The notes beneath the pieces were generated by a model. The model searched no databases. It had not been told where the DNA came from and saw only the letters and a list, made by a program, of their open reading frames with translations. Shown here piece after piece: positions 51,281-62,445 of a DNA stretch of 64,000 nt. This DNA is from Ferrimonas balearica DSM 9799 (GTDB taxonomy: Bacteria > Pseudomonadota > Gammaproteobacteria > Enterobacterales > Shewanellaceae). Numbering within the stretch: the stretch's first letter is position 1; the number at the start of each line of letters is the position of its first letter. The stretch spans positions 744,001 through 808,000 of the forward strand of contig NC_014541.1 in assembly GCF_000148645.1 (NCBI RefSeq), read 5' to 3'. The translations under genes were made by a program, and so were the position numbers.

Positions 51281-53074
51281 ATGAAGCACATCCGAAATTT
51301 CTCCATCATTGCTCACATTGACCACGGCAAGTCCACCTTGTCCGATCGCCTGATCCAGGTGTGTGGCGGCCTGACCGAGCGGGAGATGGCGGCTCAGGTT
51401 CTGGATTCTATGGATCTGGAACGTGAGCGTGGCATCACCATCAAGGCCCAGAGCGTAACCCTTAACTATCAGGCCCAGGATGGAGAAACCTACCAGCTTA
51501 ACTTCATTGATACCCCCGGACACGTGGACTTCAGCTACGAAGTTTCCCGTTCTCTGGCGGCCTGTGAAGGTGCACTGCTGGTGGTGGATGCCGGTCAGGG
51601 CGTAGAAGCCCAGACCCTGGCAAACTGCTACACCGCCATCGATATGGATCTGGAAGTACTGCCGATCCTGAACAAGATCGACCTGCCCCAGGCTGACCCG
51701 GATCGCGTGGCTCAGGAGATCGAAGACATCGTTGGTCTGGACGCCATGGACGCGGTGCGTTGCTCCGCCAAAACCGGCATCGGCATCGATGAGGTGCTGG
51801 AGTGCATCGTGAAGAGCATCCCGAGCCCGGAAGGGGACCCGGAAGCGCCGCTGCAGGCCCTGATCATCGACTCCTGGTTCGATAACTACCTTGGCGTGGT
51901 TTCCCTGGTGCGAATCAAAAACGGTTCGCTCAAAAAGAACGACAAGATCAAGGTGATGAGCACCGGTCAGGTGTGGGGCGTTGATCGCCTCGGTATCTTC
52001 ACCCCGAAACAGAAAGACACCACTGAGCTGAAGTGCGGCGAAGTAGGCTGGGTGGTGTGCGGCATCAAAGAGATCCACGGCGCCCCGGTGGGTGACACCC
52101 TGACCCTGGCCAAAGGTGGCGCAGAAGCGCCGCTGCCGGGCTTCCAGAAAGTGAAGCCGCAGGTGTATGCCGGTCTGTTCCCGATCTCCTCCGACGATTA
52201 CGAAGATTTCCGTGACGCGCTGGCCAAGCTGTCCCTGAACGACGCCTCCCTGTTCTATGAGCCGGAAACCTCTGCGGCGCTGGGCTTCGGCTTCCGCTGT
52301 GGCTTCCTGGGCATGCTGCACATGGAGATCATCCAGGAGCGTCTGGAGCGTGAATACAACCTGGATCTGATCACCACCGCACCGACCGTGGTGTACCAGG
52401 TGACCCAGACCGACGGCCAGACCGTGATGGTGGATAACCCCTCCGCACTGCCGCCGCTGAACAACATCGAAACCATCGCGGAGCCGATCGTTGAAGCCAA
52501 CATCCTGGTGCCCCAGGAGTTCCTGGGCAACGTGATCACCCTCTGTGTTGAGAAGCGTGGCGTTCAGAAAGACATGACCTACCACGGCAAGCAGGTGGCG
52601 GTCCGCTACGAGCTGCCGATGGCGGAAGTGGTACTGGACTTCTTTGACCGTCTGAAATCCACCAGCCGTGGCTTTGCCTCACTGGATTACAACTTCACCC
52701 GCTTCCAGGAAGAGGACATGGTGCGTGTGGACGTGCTGATCAACGGCGACCGCGTCGATGCGCTGGCGATGATCACCCACAAGGACAACGCCCAGTTCCG
52801 TGGCCGTCAGCTGGTGGAGAAGATGCGTGAGCTGATCCCGCGCCAGATGTTCGATATCGCCATTCAGGCGGCCATCGGCAACCACGTGATCGCCCGTTCT
52901 ACCGTGAAAGCCCTGCGTAAAGACGTGACTGCCAAGTGTTACGGCGGTGACGTCAGCCGTAAGAAGAAACTGCTGCAGAAGCAGAAAGAGGGTAAGAAAC
53001 GGATGAAGCAGGTGGGTAACGTGGAAGTACCGCAAGAGGCGTTCCTCGCCATCCTCAAAGTAGGAGACAACTGA
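51281..53074 (+). CDS. lepA: Elongation factor 4
   Basis: 597-residue back-translocating GTPase. G1 [10 protein letters not shown]2 [10 protein letters not shown]3 DTPGHVDF, G4 NKID, and the LepA-specific C-terminal domain with [18 protein letters not shown]. 73 bp after rseC, so probably co-transcribed with the downstream genes. Confidence 0.97.
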   Translation: MKHIRNFSIIAHIDHGKSTLSDRLIQVCGGLTEREMAAQVLDSMDLERERGITIKAQSVTLNYQAQDGETYQLNFIDTPGHVDFSYEVSRSLAACEGALLVVDAGQGVEAQTLANCYTAIDMDLEVLPILNKIDLPQADPDRVAQEIEDIVGLDAMDAVRCSAKTGIGIDEVLECIVKSIPSPEGDPEAPLQALIIDSWFDNYLGVVSLVRIKNGSLKKNDKIKVMSTGQVWGVDRLGIFTPKQKDTTELKCGEVGWVVCGIKEIHGAPVGDTLTLAKGGAEAPLPGFQKVKPQVYAGLFPISSDDYEDFRDALAKLSLNDASLFYEPETSAALGFGFRCGFLGMLHMEIIQERLEREYNLDLITTAPTVVYQVTQTDGQTVMVDNPSALPPLNNIETIAEPIVEANILVPQEFLGNVITLCVEKRGVQKDMTYHGKQVAVRYELPMAEVVLDFFDRLKSTSRGFASLDYNFTRFQEEDMVRVDVLINGDRVDALAMITHKDNAQFRGRQLVEKMRELIPRQMFDIAIQAAIGNHVIARSTVKALRKDVTAKCYGGDVSRKKKLLQKQKEGKKRMKQVGNVEVPQEAFLAILKVGDN

Positions 53075-53077
53075 TAG

Positions 53078-53992
53078 ATGGCCACCCTGTTTTCGCACCT
53101 GCTGGTGCTTGTGACCCTGGCGACCGGATTGGTCTGGGCCTTTGATCACTTTGTGCTGTTACCCAAGCGTCGCGCCAAAGTCGCGGACGCTGAGCAGGTC
53201 AATAAGCTGAGCGACGACGCGCGCTTCAGCATGCTTCGCGAAGGCCCGGTGGCCGAAAACTGCCGCGCCGTTTTCCCGGTTCTGGCGTTTGTGCTGGTGC
53301 TGCGCTCGTTCCTGTATGAGCCGTTCCAGATCCCGTCCGGCTCCATGATGCCGACGCTGCTGGTGGGTGACTTTATCCTGGTGGAGAAGTACGCCTACGG
53401 CCTGCGGGATCCGGTGTGGCGCCACAAGTTCCTGGAAACCGGTGAACCCAAGCGTGGTGACGTGGCGGTATTTAAGTACCCCGGCGACACCAAGGTGGAT
53501 TACATCAAGCGCATCGTTGGCCTGCCCGGCGATCGCATCGTCTACCGCAATAAGCGCCTCTACGTGCAGCCGGCCTGCACCGCAGGCATGAGCCCCTGCC
53601 CTGAGCTTCAGGAAGTGGCCGTGGTGCCGGAAAGCGTGGGAGATTTCTACCAGGGCGGCATTCCGCTGGAGCGTTACAGCGAGGCCCTTGGTCCGGTGAA
53701 TCACGACATCCTTGTGAACCCGATGCGTTCTGAGCCGGTTCAGGCCTACTACCATCAGCGCGGTGCCCGCACCGGTGAATGGGTGGTGCCGGAAGGCCAA
53801 TACTTTGCCATGGGCGATAACCGTGACAACAGCACCGACAGCCGCTTCTGGGGCTTCGTTGACGAGTCTCTGCTGGTGGGTAAAGCCGTGGTTATCTGGA
53901 TCTCCTTCGAGCGCGATCGCGCCCCGGACAGCTGGCTGCCCAGCTGGGTACCGACCGGCGTCCGTTTTGAACGAGTGGGTGGTCTGCAGTGA
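53078..53992 (+). CDS. lepB: Signal peptidase I
   Basis: 304-residue inner-membrane serine/lysine peptidase that removes signal peptides. Two N-terminal hydrophobic segments, nucleophile Ser in [10 protein letters not shown] (about residue 90), general base Lys in [12 protein letters not shown] (about residue 146), and [12 protein letters not shown]. Overlaps rnc by ATGA-like 4 bases. Confidence 0.97.
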   Translation: MATLFSHLLVLVTLATGLVWAFDHFVLLPKRRAKVADAEQVNKLSDDARFSMLREGPVAENCRAVFPVLAFVLVLRSFLYEPFQIPSGSMMPTLLVGDFILVEKYAYGLRDPVWRHKFLETGEPKRGDVAVFKYPGDTKVDYIKRIVGLPGDRIVYRNKRLYVQPACTAGMSPCPELQEVAVVPESVGDFYQGGIPLERYSEALGPVNHDILVNPMRSEPVQAYYHQRGARTGEWVVPEGQYFAMGDNRDNSTDSRFWGFVDESLLVGKAVVIWISFERDRAPDSWLPSWVPTGVRFERVGGLQ

Positions 53993-54663
53993 ACAATCAA
54001 AAGCTGACCCGGCTGCAGGACGCACTGGGCTATCAGTTTAAGGACATTGCCCTGCTGAACCAGGCGCTGACTCACCGCAGTGCGGCTTCCCAGCACAATG
54101 AGCGGTTGGAGTACCTCGGTGATGCGGTGCTCTCCTTCGTGATCGCCGAAGCGCTGTATCTGCGTTTCCCCAAGGTGGCCGAAGGCGATATGACCCGGAT
54201 GCGGGCGTCACTGGTTAAGGGCGTGACCCTGGCCGAACTGGGCCGGGAACTGGCCCTGGGCGATGTGATCAAGCTGGGCCCGGGCGAACTCAAATCCGGC
54301 GGTTTCCGCCGTGAGTCGATCCTGGCCGATGCGGTGGAAGCGATTCTGGGCGCGGTGTATCTCGATGGTGGCATCGAAGTGTGTAAACCGCTGATCCTGC
54401 GCCTGTACCAGGCCCGCCTCGATATCATCGAACCGGGCATCCGTCAGAAAGACCCGAAAACCCGTCTGCAGGAGCATCTGCAGGCGCGTAAGCAACCGCT
54501 GCCGGAATACGAAGTGGTGTCCGTGGAAGGGGACGCTCACAACCAACGATTTACCGTGCGCTGCAGTGTCAGCGCCCTGGCCGAACCGATGATCGGTAAC
54601 GGCAGTTCCCGTCGTAAAGCGGAGCAGGACGCCGCCAGCCGGGTATTGGAGCAACTCTCTTGA
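53989..54663 (+). CDS. rnc: Ribonuclease III
   Basis: 224-residue dsRNA endonuclease. Signature [20 protein letters not shown] (about 37-56) with [16 protein letters not shown], and a C-terminal dsRBD. Starts in the lepB stop and overlaps era by one base. Confidence 0.97.
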   Translation: MNNQKLTRLQDALGYQFKDIALLNQALTHRSAASQHNERLEYLGDAVLSFVIAEALYLRFPKVAEGDMTRMRASLVKGVTLAELGRELALGDVIKLGPGELKSGGFRRESILADAVEAILGAVYLDGGIEVCKPLILRLYQARLDIIEPGIRQKDPKTRLQEHLQARKQPLPEYEVVSVEGDAHNQRFTVRCSVSALAEPMIGNGSSRRKAEQDAASRVLEQLS

Positions 54664-55568
54664 TGACTGATACCACCTACTGCGGCTTTGTCGCCATTGT
54701 GGGCCGACCCAACGTGGGCAAGTCCACCCTGCTGAACCGTCTGCTGGGCCAGAAGGTGTCCATCACCTCCCGTAAGCCTCAGACCACCCGCCACCGCATC
54801 ATGGGGATCCACACCGAAGGGGCTTACCAGACCATCTTCGTTGATACCCCCGGCCTGCACGTGGAGGAGAAGCGCGCCATCAACCGCCTGATGAACCGCG
54901 CGGCCGCCTCCAGCATCGGTGACGTTGAGATGGTGATCATGATGGTGGAAGGCACCAAGTGGACCGCCGACGATCAGATGGTACTGAATAAGATCCGCCG
55001 TGGTGCCGAAACCCGCAAAACCGTTCTGGTGATCAACAAAGTTGACCAGATCAAGGAAAAAGCGGACCTGATCCCGCACCTGCAGTGGCTGCAGGAGCAG
55101 TTCCCCTTCGACGCCATCATTCCGATGTCCGCCGGCAAGGGTGACGACATTCAGCCGCTGATCACCATGGCTCAGAAAGAGCTGCCGGAGTGCATCCACT
55201 ACTTCCCGGAAGACTACGTCACTGATCGCAGCCAGCGCTTTATGGCGGCGGAGATCGTGCGTGAAAAGCTGATGCGCTTCCTCGGTGACGAACTGCCGTA
55301 CTCCATCAACGTGGAGATCGAGCAGTTTCAGGTCGATGAGAAGGGCACTTACCACATCAATGCGCTGATCTTGGTGGAACGTTCCGGCCAGAAGCGCATG
55401 GTGATCGGTAACAAGGGCGAGAAGATCCGCACCATCGGTCGCGAAGCCCGTATGGATATGGAAAAACTGTTCGACACCAAGGTCTACCTGGAAACCTGGG
55501 TTAAGGTGAAATCCGGTTGGGCCGATGACGAACGGGCACTGCGAAGCCTGGGGTATGGCGACGACTGA
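54663..55568 (+). CDS. era: GTPase Era
   Basis: 301-residue ribosome-assembly GTPase. G1 [10 protein letters not shown]3 DTPGLH, G4 NKVD, and a C-terminal KH domain with [15 protein letters not shown]. The start ATG shares its A with the rnc stop. Confidence 0.97.
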   Translation: MTDTTYCGFVAIVGRPNVGKSTLLNRLLGQKVSITSRKPQTTRHRIMGIHTEGAYQTIFVDTPGLHVEEKRAINRLMNRAAASSIGDVEMVIMMVEGTKWTADDQMVLNKIRRGAETRKTVLVINKVDQIKEKADLIPHLQWLQEQFPFDAIIPMSAGKGDDIQPLITMAQKELPECIHYFPEDYVTDRSQRFMAAEIVREKLMRFLGDELPYSINVEIEQFQVDEKGTYHINALILVERSGQKRMVIGNKGEKIRTIGREARMDMEKLFDTKVYLETWVKVKSGWADDERALRSLGYGDD

Positions 55569-56280
55569 ACCCCTGCACCGGGCCTATCTGCTGCACGCCC
55601 GGCCATATCGGGAGTCGAGCCTGTTGCTCGACCTGCTCTCCGAGACGCATGGCCGGGTCGCTGCGGTGGCCCGGGTCGGCGGCAAAACCGGCGGGGCCAG
55701 GAAGGCCCAGCTGCAACCCTTCCGCCCCCTGATGATCAGCCTGTCCGGCCGTTCCACCCTCCGCACCCTGGCTCAACTCGAAGCCCCAACCCTGCCCATG
55801 CCGCTTAATGGCCAACGCCTGTTTGCCGGGCTCTACCTGAACGAACTGTGCCAACGCTTGTTGCGCGAATGGCAACCGCTGGATGGCCTGTTTGACCACT
55901 ACCATGAAGCCCTGCTCGGCCTGGCCGGGGAGACGCCGATGGAGCCCCACCTGAGGGAGTTTGAGCGGGCGCTGCTGGACCTGCTTGGGGTGCTGCCACC
56001 GCCGGGTGAGGATGCGGATGGGGTGGCGCTGATGGCGGAGGCACGCTACGCCTGGCAGCCACAACAGGGCTGGGTGTTGCGGGGAGCCGCCGGCAGCGGC
56101 TACAGTGGCGACAGCCTGCTGCAATGGCAGCAACAGCGGTTGCAGACACCGCAAGCGATGAACGAGATCAAACGGGCCGTGCGTGAACTGCTTCGTCCCC
56201 TGCTGGGGGATAAGCCATTGCACAGCCGGACGCTTTTTTTACAGCAACGAGGACGTAATGAGCATTCTTCTGGGCGTTAA
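55555..56280 (+). CDS. recO: DNA repair protein RecO
   Basis: 241-residue RecFOR-pathway mediator. N-terminal OB fold ([34 protein letters not shown]) and helical C-terminus. The ATG lies 14 bp inside era, as in many genomes. Overlaps pdxJ by 23 bp. Confidence 0.93.
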   Translation: MATTEPLHRAYLLHARPYRESSLLLDLLSETHGRVAAVARVGGKTGGARKAQLQPFRPLMISLSGRSTLRTLAQLEAPTLPMPLNGQRLFAGLYLNELCQRLLREWQPLDGLFDHYHEALLGLAGETPMEPHLREFERALLDLLGVLPPPGEDADGVALMAEARYAWQPQQGWVLRGAAGSGYSGDSLLQWQQQRLQTPQAMNEIKRAVRELLRPLLGDKPLHSRTLFLQQRGRNEHSSGR

Positions 56281-56992
56281 TATCGATCACATTGCCACCC
56301 TGCGCCAGGCGCGTGGTACCGACTACCCCGACCCGGTGCACGCCGCTGCGGTGGCGGAACACGCGGGGGCCGATGGCATCACCATCCACCTGCGCGAAGA
56401 TCGCCGCCACATCATCGACCGCGATGTTGAAGTGCTGGCGAAAACCCTGAAGACCCGCATGAACCTCGAGATGGCGGTGACCGAAGAGATGCTGGCCATC
56501 GCTGAGCGGATCCGTCCGGAATACGTCTGCCTGGTGCCGGAGAAGCGCGAAGAGCTGACCACCGAAGGTGGCCTCGATGTGGTGGGCCAGCAGGCCAAAA
56601 TCAGCGAGGCGGTGACCCGCCTGCGCCAGGCCGGCATCAAGGTGTCTCTGTTTATCGATGCGGACCCGCGCCAGATTGACGCCACGGTGGCCACCGGGGC
56701 GCCCTACATCGAAATTCACACCGGCCACTACGCCGACGCTGAGGATGAGATCAGCCGCGACAAAGAGCTGGTGCGCATCCGTGAAGCGGCGAGCTATGCC
56801 CATGAGCGTGGCCTGGTGGTCAATGCCGGTCACGGTCTGCATTACCACAACGTGAAGCCCATCGCTGCCATCCCGGAGCTGTATGAGCTCAATATCGGCC
56901 ACGCCATCATTGCCCGTGCTGCCATCGACGGTCTGGATCTGGCGGTGCGCGACATGAAGCAGCTGATGCTGGATGCCCGCCAGGGACGCTGA
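56258..56992 (+). CDS. pdxJ: Pyridoxine 5'-phosphate synthase
   Basis: 244-residue TIM barrel making PNP from DXP and aminoacetone phosphate. Motifs [37 protein letters not shown] and [12 protein letters not shown]. Start set at ATG 56258 by family length. Confidence 0.97.
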   Translation: MSILLGVNIDHIATLRQARGTDYPDPVHAAAVAEHAGADGITIHLREDRRHIIDRDVEVLAKTLKTRMNLEMAVTEEMLAIAERIRPEYVCLVPEKREELTTEGGLDVVGQQAKISEAVTRLRQAGIKVSLFIDADPRQIDATVATGAPYIEIHTGHYADAEDEISRDKELVRIREAASYAHERGLVVNAGHGLHYHNVKPIAAIPELYELNIGHAIIARAAIDGLDLAVRDMKQLMLDARQGR

Positions 56993-56994
56993 AG

Positions 56995-57372
56995 ATGATC
57001 ATTGGCCTCGGCACAGACATCGTCGAGATTGCGCGCATCGAGGCCCAGTTTGAACGACTGGGCGCTCGGTTTGCAGAACGCATCCTGACCCCGGCAGAGC
57101 GGGAGGAGCTGGCCCGCAGCAAAGAGCCCGCCCGCCTGTTGGCCAAGCGTTTTGCGGTCAAGGAAGCGGCGGCCAAGGCGCTGGGCACCGGCATCGGCCG
57201 AGGGGTGTCATTTCAGCATATTGAGTTGCAGCATAACGAGTGGGGCGCACCGCAGCTGGTCTTCAGTGACGGCGCGCTGGCCCGCTTTACCAGCCTGGGC
57301 GGGCAGGGGATGCACATCAGCTTGTCTGACGAACAGCACTACGCGACAGCGACGGTGGTGTTGGAGTCTTAA
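56995..57372 (+). CDS. acpS: Holo-ACP synthase
   Basis: 125-residue phosphopantetheinyl transferase activating acyl carrier protein. Metal Asp in IGLGTDIVEIARIE and Glu in AKRFAVKEAAAKALGTGI. The stop overlaps the converging small OMP-like gene. Confidence 0.96.
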   Translation: MIIGLGTDIVEIARIEAQFERLGARFAERILTPAEREELARSKEPARLLAKRFAVKEAAAKALGTGIGRGVSFQHIELQHNEWGAPQLVFSDGALARFTSLGGQGMHISLSDEQHYATATVVLES

Positions 57373-57707
57373 AACCGGTAGCGGGCGATCAGTGAGAGGG
57401 CCATCTGGTCACCCCGGTTGCGGTCCTGCTGGTGACGAACGTCCAGCGATAAGCGCGCCCGTCCCATTTGATAGCCCCCCTCTACCCGGGTTTGCTGACT
57501 CGGCTCCCAGTCACTGGTGACAAACCAGTGGCTGTCCGGTTGTCCCCACCTCAACTCCCACAGATTCTCATCCGCAGGCGCCATGGCAGGGGGCAGTTCC
57601 ACAGGGGGCTCGGTGGTTATCGGCAGATCATTGGCTTCTGCGGTGGGCACCAGAAAGACAGCAACAACAAGCGGCCAGCCGCAGAGGAGACGACTTGGCC
57701 GTTGCAT
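57369..57707 (-). CDS. Small exported protein with beta-barrel-like C-terminus
   Basis: 112-residue protein of unknown family. Signal peptide MQRPSRLLCGWPLVVAVFLVPTAEA, then a Pro/Glu-rich stretch (PITTEPPVELPPAMAP). The last 60 residues alternate polar and hydrophobic residues (FVTSDWEP, RARLSLDVRHQQ, ALSLIARYRF) and end in Phe, the usual C-terminal residue of outer-membrane barrels. Four strands at most, so not a full barrel on its own. Stop overlaps acpS. Confidence 0.6.
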   Translation of the reverse strand: MQRPSRLLCGWPLVVAVFLVPTAEANDLPITTEPPVELPPAMAPADENLWELRWGQPDSHWFVTSDWEPSQQTRVEGGYQMGRARLSLDVRHQQDRNRGDQMALSLIARYRF

Positions 57708-57756
57708 GGCTCAATCCTTTTTCGCAGCGCGGAGGCTAAGCGTAGTCGCTCGTTGT

Positions 57757-59022
57757 TCAGTTTGCCGGTAAAAATCGCACGGATTTTACCCGGTTTTCCG
57801 CCACTTCCATCACCTCGAGGCCATGACCATCCAGCTCCAGCTGGGTGTGCGGGGCCGGAATGTCTTCGAACCGTTCCAGGATCAGGCCATTGAGGGTTTT
57901 GGGGCCATCGGTGGGCAGGGTCCAGTGGGTTTCCCGGTTGAGGTCACGCACGGTGATGCTGGCGTCCACCAGCAGGCTGCCATCCTCCTGGCGGCTGATG
58001 TCGTCGCTGGGCGGACCCTGAAGACCGGTAGTAAAGTCGCCGACAATCTCCTCGAGGATGTCTTCCAGCGTCACCAGCCCCTGGATATCGCCGTACTCAT
58101 CCACCACCAGGCCGATGCGCTCACGGGCCCGCTGGAACTTCAGCAGCTGCACGTTCAGTGGTGTGCCCTCGGGGATAAAGTAGATCTCGCGGACCGCACG
58201 CAGCAGGGTGCTCTTGCCGGTCTGCTTCTGCTCCTTGGTAAACAGCCTCAGCACATCGCTCAAGTGGATAAAGCCGACAACGTCGTCGATGTTGTCACGG
58301 TACAGCAGCACCCGGGTGTGGGGGCTGTGGGTCAGCTGACGAATGATGGCGCGGTAGTCGTCGTTGATGTCGATGGCGAAGATCTCCGCCCGGGGGATCA
58401 TGATCTCCTCCACGGTGACCTTCTCCAGGTCGAGAATGGAAACCAGCATCTCCCGGTGACGGCGGGGGATCAGCCCACCGGCCTCATGCACCACGGAGCG
58501 AAGCTCGTCGCTGCTGAGGTGGTCATCATTGGGGTTGTGGTGGCTGACGCCCATCAAGCGGAGCAGGCCATTACTGATGTGGTTGACCATCCAGACCAGC
58601 GGGTAGAACAGCGACATCAAAGGCCGCAGTACCATGGAGTTGGGGTAAGCCAGTTTCTCCGGATAGTGGGCCGCCAGGGTCTTGGGCGTCACTTCGGCAA
58701 AGATCAGGATGATAAAGGTCAGGGCACCGGTGGCGACTGCCGGGCCCCAGTCGCCATACCAGCGCTGGCAGATGATGGTGGCCAGTGAGGCCGCGGCGAT
58801 ATTGACGATGTTGTTGCCGATCAGGATCAGGCCGATCAGCCGGTCCGGGCGCTGCAGCAGGCGGTCGGCGCGCTGGGCGGCCTTATGACCTTTCTGGGCC
58901 AGGTGGCGGAGGCGGTACCGGTTCAGCGACATCATCGCGGTTTCGGTGCCAGAGAAGAATGCGGAGATCAGAATGAGGAGGGCCAGCGTCAGTAACAAAC
59001 TGCCCGTGGATATGTCGTCCAA
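57757..59022 (-). CDS. CNNM/CorC-HlyC family transporter-like protein (YfjD/YtfL type)
   Basis: 421-residue inner-membrane protein: DUF21/CNNM membrane domain (about 5-190) with FFSGTETAMMSLNRYRLRHLA, two CBS domains (about 205-330, beginning VTVEEIMIPRAEIFAI), and a CorC_HlyC C-terminus (about 345-421). Relatives affect Mg2+/Co2+ or polyamine homeostasis. Start appears to be TTG at 59022. Confidence 0.9.
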   Translation of the reverse strand: MDDISTGSLLLTLALLILISAFFSGTETAMMSLNRYRLRHLAQKGHKAAQRADRLLQRPDRLIGLILIGNNIVNIAAASLATIICQRWYGDWGPAVATGALTFIILIFAEVTPKTLAAHYPEKLAYPNSMVLRPLMSLFYPLVWMVNHISNGLLRLMGVSHHNPNDDHLSSDELRSVVHEAGGLIPRRHREMLVSILDLEKVTVEEIMIPRAEIFAIDINDDYRAIIRQLTHSPHTRVLLYRDNIDDVVGFIHLSDVLRLFTKEQKQTGKSTLLRAVREIYFIPEGTPLNVQLLKFQRARERIGLVVDEYGDIQGLVTLEDILEEIVGDFTTGLQGPPSDDISRQEDGSLLVDASITVRDLNRETHWTLPTDGPKTLNGLILERFEDIPAPHTQLELDGHGLEVMEVAENRVKSVRFLPAN

Positions 59023-59098
59023 CGTGAGGTCTCTTTAGCCGTTCGGATCCCTAATTAAACGGCTGAGGCGCGCCCTGTCAAGGGCGCGCCCATGACAC

Positions 59099-59887
59099 TT
59101 AGGTCAGGATCAGCTCACGCACGATGCGGGAACCGAAATAGGCGATGGACAACAGCACGGCACCGCTGAGGGTAAAGGCCACCGCAGAGCGGATGCGCAT
59201 CCCCTTCATATGGTGTCGGGCCAGCATCACCGCGTACACCGCCCAGGCCACCATCGACAGAATCGCCTTGTGGCCCTTACCGTCACCGAGGAAGTTCTCG
59301 AGGAACACCCAACCGGTGATCAGGCCCAGAGTCAGCAGGATAAAGCCGATCCAAACCAGGTGGTAAAGCTGCTTCTCCACCGTCATCAGCGGCGGCAGAG
59401 ACGGGTTCAGCATCAACTGGCGCTGCTTCAGGCGACGGTCGATGCCCGCCAGTTGCAGAGCATAGAGCGCTGCCAGCAGCAATACGGCGTAGGAGAGCAG
59501 GGCCAGCACCACGTGGGTCAGTACCATCGGCTCCGCTTCAAAGTGGGTGATGTACTTGGGCGGCAGCAGCCACAATCCGACCACCGCCAGAATGGCGCAG
59601 AGGTACACCGCCGGAGCCACCACCAGCACCTTCAGGCGCGGCATCATTACGGTGATCGACAGGGTGATGATCCACACCAGCAAGGAGAGGGTGTTGGTCA
59701 GACTGAAGTTCTGACCATTCTTCATCAGAATGGCGTCCCCCAGTACCAGAGCGTGGGCCACCACGGCGGCACCAGCAGAGAGGGTGATCAGCTTGCGGTT
59801 GGGGCCGTCTGGGGCCAACAGCCGGGAAGCCAACAGATAGAATGCGATGGCGTATCCGAGGATCGCCACTACCGCGAATAACTCCAT
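59099..59887 (-). CDS. CcsA-family cytochrome c assembly-like membrane protein (YpjD)
   Basis: 262-residue protein of eight hydrophobic segments, matching the inner membrane protein YpjD/CcsA family found next to ffh in many gammaproteobacteria. The WxWD haem-handling motif of CcsA proper is not present, so a haem role is unproven. Confidence 0.85.
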   Translation of the reverse strand: MELFAVVAILGYAIAFYLLASRLLAPDGPNRKLITLSAGAAVVAHALVLGDAILMKNGQNFSLTNTLSLLVWIITLSITVMMPRLKVLVVAPAVYLCAILAVVGLWLLPPKYITHFEAEPMVLTHVVLALLSYAVLLLAALYALQLAGIDRRLKQRQLMLNPSLPPLMTVEKQLYHLVWIGFILLTLGLITGWVFLENFLGDGKGHKAILSMVAWAVYAVMLARHHMKGMRIRSAVAFTLSGAVLLSIAYFGSRIVRELILT

Positions 59888-60011
59888 GTTGTCCCTTCTT
59901 CGCAGTTAGAGCGCTGAAAATTAAGGCCGCGCAGAGCACCTTGCGCTAGCTTACCACGGCCTCGGGGCGGCGCGCATCGGGGCGCGCGGTCAAGATGTGA
60001 TCTGGGCTTGA

Positions 60012-60041
60012 TTGAGTTTAACTTCACCGCCTCGCTATAAT
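60012..60041 (+). promoter_or_regulatory. Promoter of ffh
   Basis: TTGAGT (60012-60017), 18-nt spacer, TATAAT (60036-60041), 31 bp before the ffh start. Confidence 0.7.
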
Positions 60042-60072
60042 GCGCCCTCATTTGTACAACTGTGGTGCGGCG

Positions 60073-61440
60073 ATGTTCCAGAATCTTTCCGAGCGCTTGA
60101 ACCAGACGCTGAAAAACATCAGCGGCCGAGGTCGTCTGACCGAGGACAACATCAAAGACACACTGCGCGAAGTGCGCATGGCGCTGTTGGAAGCGGACGT
60201 GGCCCTGCCGGTGGTGCGCGAGTTCATCAACAAGGTGCGCGAACGTGCCGTGGGCACCGAGGTGTCCAAGAGCCTGACCCCGGGCCAGGCCTTTATTAAG
60301 ATCGTTCGCACCGAGATGGAAGCGGCAATGGGTGAGGCCAACGAGGCACTCAACCTGGCTGCTCAGCCGCCGGCGGTGATCATGATGGCGGGTCTGCAGG
60401 GTGCGGGTAAAACCACCTCTGTGGGCAAGCTGGCGAAATTCCTGAAGGAGCGCCACAAGAAATCGGTGCTGGTGGTCAGTGCCGACGTCTACCGTCCCGC
60501 TGCGATCAAGCAGCTGGAGACTCTGGCTTCCGATATTGGCGTGGAGTTCTTCCCCTCCACTGTAGAGCAGAAGCCGGTGGCGATTGCCACCGCGGCCATC
60601 GACCACGCCAAGCGCAAGTTCTTCGATGTGGTGATTGTCGATACCGCGGGCCGTCTGCACGTGGACAGCGACATGATGGAGGAGATCAAAGCCCTCCACG
60701 CTGCCATCAACCCGGTGGAAACCCTGTTTACCGTCGACGCCATGACCGGTCAGGATGCCGCCAACACCGCTAAGGCGTTTAACGATGCCCTGCCGCTGAC
60801 TGGTGTGATTCTGACCAAGGTGGATGGCGACGCCCGTGGGGGTGCTGCGCTCTCTATCCGTCACATCACCGGTAAGCCGATCAAGTTCCTGGGTGTGGGT
60901 GAGAAGACCGATGCACTGGAACCGTTCCACCCTGACCGTGTGGCCAGCCGCATTCTGGGTATGGGCGACGTGCTCTCCCTGATTGAGGAGGTGGAAGCCA
61001 AAGTTGACCGTCAACAGGCGGAGAAACTGGCGACCAAGCTGAAGAAAGGTGAAGGTTTCGACCTGAACGACTTCCGCGATCAGCTTCAGCAGATGCACAA
61101 TATGGGCGGCATGATGGGCATGCTGGAGAAACTGCCCGGCATGAACCAGCTGCCGGCGGATGCCCTGGCTCAGGTTCAGGACAATAAAATCACCCGCCAG
61201 ATGGAAGCGATCATCAACTCGATGACGCCGAAAGAGCGTGCCCGCCCCGATCTGATCAAGGGCAGCCGGAAAAAGCGCATCGCCGCAGGCTCCGGTACCC
61301 AGCTGCAGGATGTGAACCGTCTGCTTAAGCAGTTCACCCAGATGCAGAAAATGATGAAGAAGATGAAGGGCGGTGGTCTGAAGAAGATGATGCGCAGCAT
61401 GGGCGGCATGATGCCCCCCGGAATGAAATTTCCGCGTTAA
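60073..61440 (+). CDS. ffh: Signal recognition particle protein Ffh
   Basis: 455-residue SRP GTPase. NG domain G1 GLQGAGKTTS, G3 DTAGR, G4 TKVDGD, then a Met-rich M domain (from about 325) ending MGGMMPPGMKFPR. Start ATG 60073. Confidence 0.97.
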   Translation: MFQNLSERLNQTLKNISGRGRLTEDNIKDTLREVRMALLEADVALPVVREFINKVRERAVGTEVSKSLTPGQAFIKIVRTEMEAAMGEANEALNLAAQPPAVIMMAGLQGAGKTTSVGKLAKFLKERHKKSVLVVSADVYRPAAIKQLETLASDIGVEFFPSTVEQKPVAIATAAIDHAKRKFFDVVIVDTAGRLHVDSDMMEEIKALHAAINPVETLFTVDAMTGQDAANTAKAFNDALPLTGVILTKVDGDARGGAALSIRHITGKPIKFLGVGEKTDALEPFHPDRVASRILGMGDVLSLIEEVEAKVDRQQAEKLATKLKKGEGFDLNDFRDQLQQMHNMGGMMGMLEKLPGMNQLPADALAQVQDNKITRQMEAIINSMTPKERARPDLIKGSRKKRIAAGSGTQLQDVNRLLKQFTQMQKMMKKMKGGGLKKMMRSMGGMMPPGMKFPR

Positions 61441-61520
61441 GACCCAGCTTTAGCGACGGCCTGACTAGACTCTGATTTGGGTTTTGGCACGCCGGGGCGA
61501 TCACTTTCTAGCCCGCAAGG

Positions 61521-61548
61521 TTGCATTGAGCCTAGGTTCAGGTAAAAT
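61521..61548 (+). promoter_or_regulatory. Promoter of the rpsP operon
   Basis: TTGCAT (61521-61526), 16-nt spacer, TAAAAT (61543-61548), followed by a ~77-nt leader before rpsP. Confidence 0.6.
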
Positions 61549-61624
61549 CGGCGGGCTTTCTACCTTGGGGCCATTTCGGCCCCAGTTTTATTGCTTGCAA
61601 ACACCATTAGAGGATGTAAACCGT

Positions 61625-61876
61625 ATGGTAACCATTCGTTTGGCTCGTGGCGGCGCGAAAAAGCGTCCCTTCTACTCCGTTGTAGTTGCGGACAGCCGTA
61701 ACGCCCGTGACGGCCGTTTCATTGAAAAAGTGGGTTTCTTTAACCCGATCGCTGCTGGTCAAGAAGAGAAGCTGCGTATTGATCTGGAGCGCGTAGAGCA
61801 CTGGATCAACAACGGCGCCGCTGTTTCTGACCGCGTTGCTACCCTGATCAAGGACGCCCGCAAAGCGGCTGCCTAA
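61625..61876 (+). CDS. rpsP: 30S ribosomal protein S16
   Basis: 83 residues, family start [25 protein letters not shown]. Heads the conserved rpsP-rimM-trmD-rplS operon. Confidence 0.97.
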   Translation: MVTIRLARGGAKKRPFYSVVVADSRNARDGRFIEKVGFFNPIAAGQEEKLRIDLERVEHWINNGAAVSDRVATLIKDARKAAA

Positions 61877-61900
61877 GTCAGGATTGGGTAGGTAAGGTTG

Positions 61901-62428
61901 ATGTCCAACAAGGAACTGATCGTCGTCGGCCGTTTGGGTTCGGCGTACGGTATCCGTGGTTGGCTGAAGGTCAACGCCTTTACCGACTCACTCGAAGGCA
62001 TTTTTGAGTACTCCCCCTGGCTGGTTCTCCATCAGGGTGAATGGCAAGAGATGAAGGTTGCCGATTGGCGCCGTCATAACAACGGCATCATCTGCCGACT
62101 GGCTGGGGTCGAAGACCGCAACCAGGCGGAGCAGTATATCAACTGCGATGTCGCCATCTTGCCTGCGCAGCTGGAAGCGCTGCCGGAAGATGAGTTCTAC
62201 TGGCGTGATCTTGTCGGCTGTACAGTGGTGAACACCCAAGGCTACGACATGGGTAAGGTGACCGGCTTGCTGGAAACCGGCTCCAATGACGTGCTGGAAG
62301 TGGAAGCCAAGAGTAACGATGCTTTCGGCAAACGGGAGCGTTTGATTCCGTTTGTGACCGAGCAGTTCATCCTTGAGGTGGACACGCTGGGTAAAAAAAT
62401 TGTTGTCGACTGGGACCCCAGTTTCTAA
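61901..62428 (+). CDS. rimM: Ribosome maturation factor RimM
   Basis: 175 residues binding S19 during 30S assembly. N-terminal [17 protein letters not shown] and C-terminal PRC-barrel ([18 protein letters not shown]). ATG 61901; the frame also has TTG just upstream. Confidence 0.96.
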   Translation: MSNKELIVVGRLGSAYGIRGWLKVNAFTDSLEGIFEYSPWLVLHQGEWQEMKVADWRRHNNGIICRLAGVEDRNQAEQYINCDVAILPAQLEALPEDEFYWRDLVGCTVVNTQGYDMGKVTGLLETGSNDVLEVEAKSNDAFGKRERLIPFVTEQFILEVDTLGKKIVVDWDPSF

Positions 62429-62445
62429 GTAGCGAGGAAAATCCC

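Noticed and set aside
51026-52585. 519-codon reverse ORF opposite lepA
   Set aside because: Antisense shadow of a very conserved GTPase gene.
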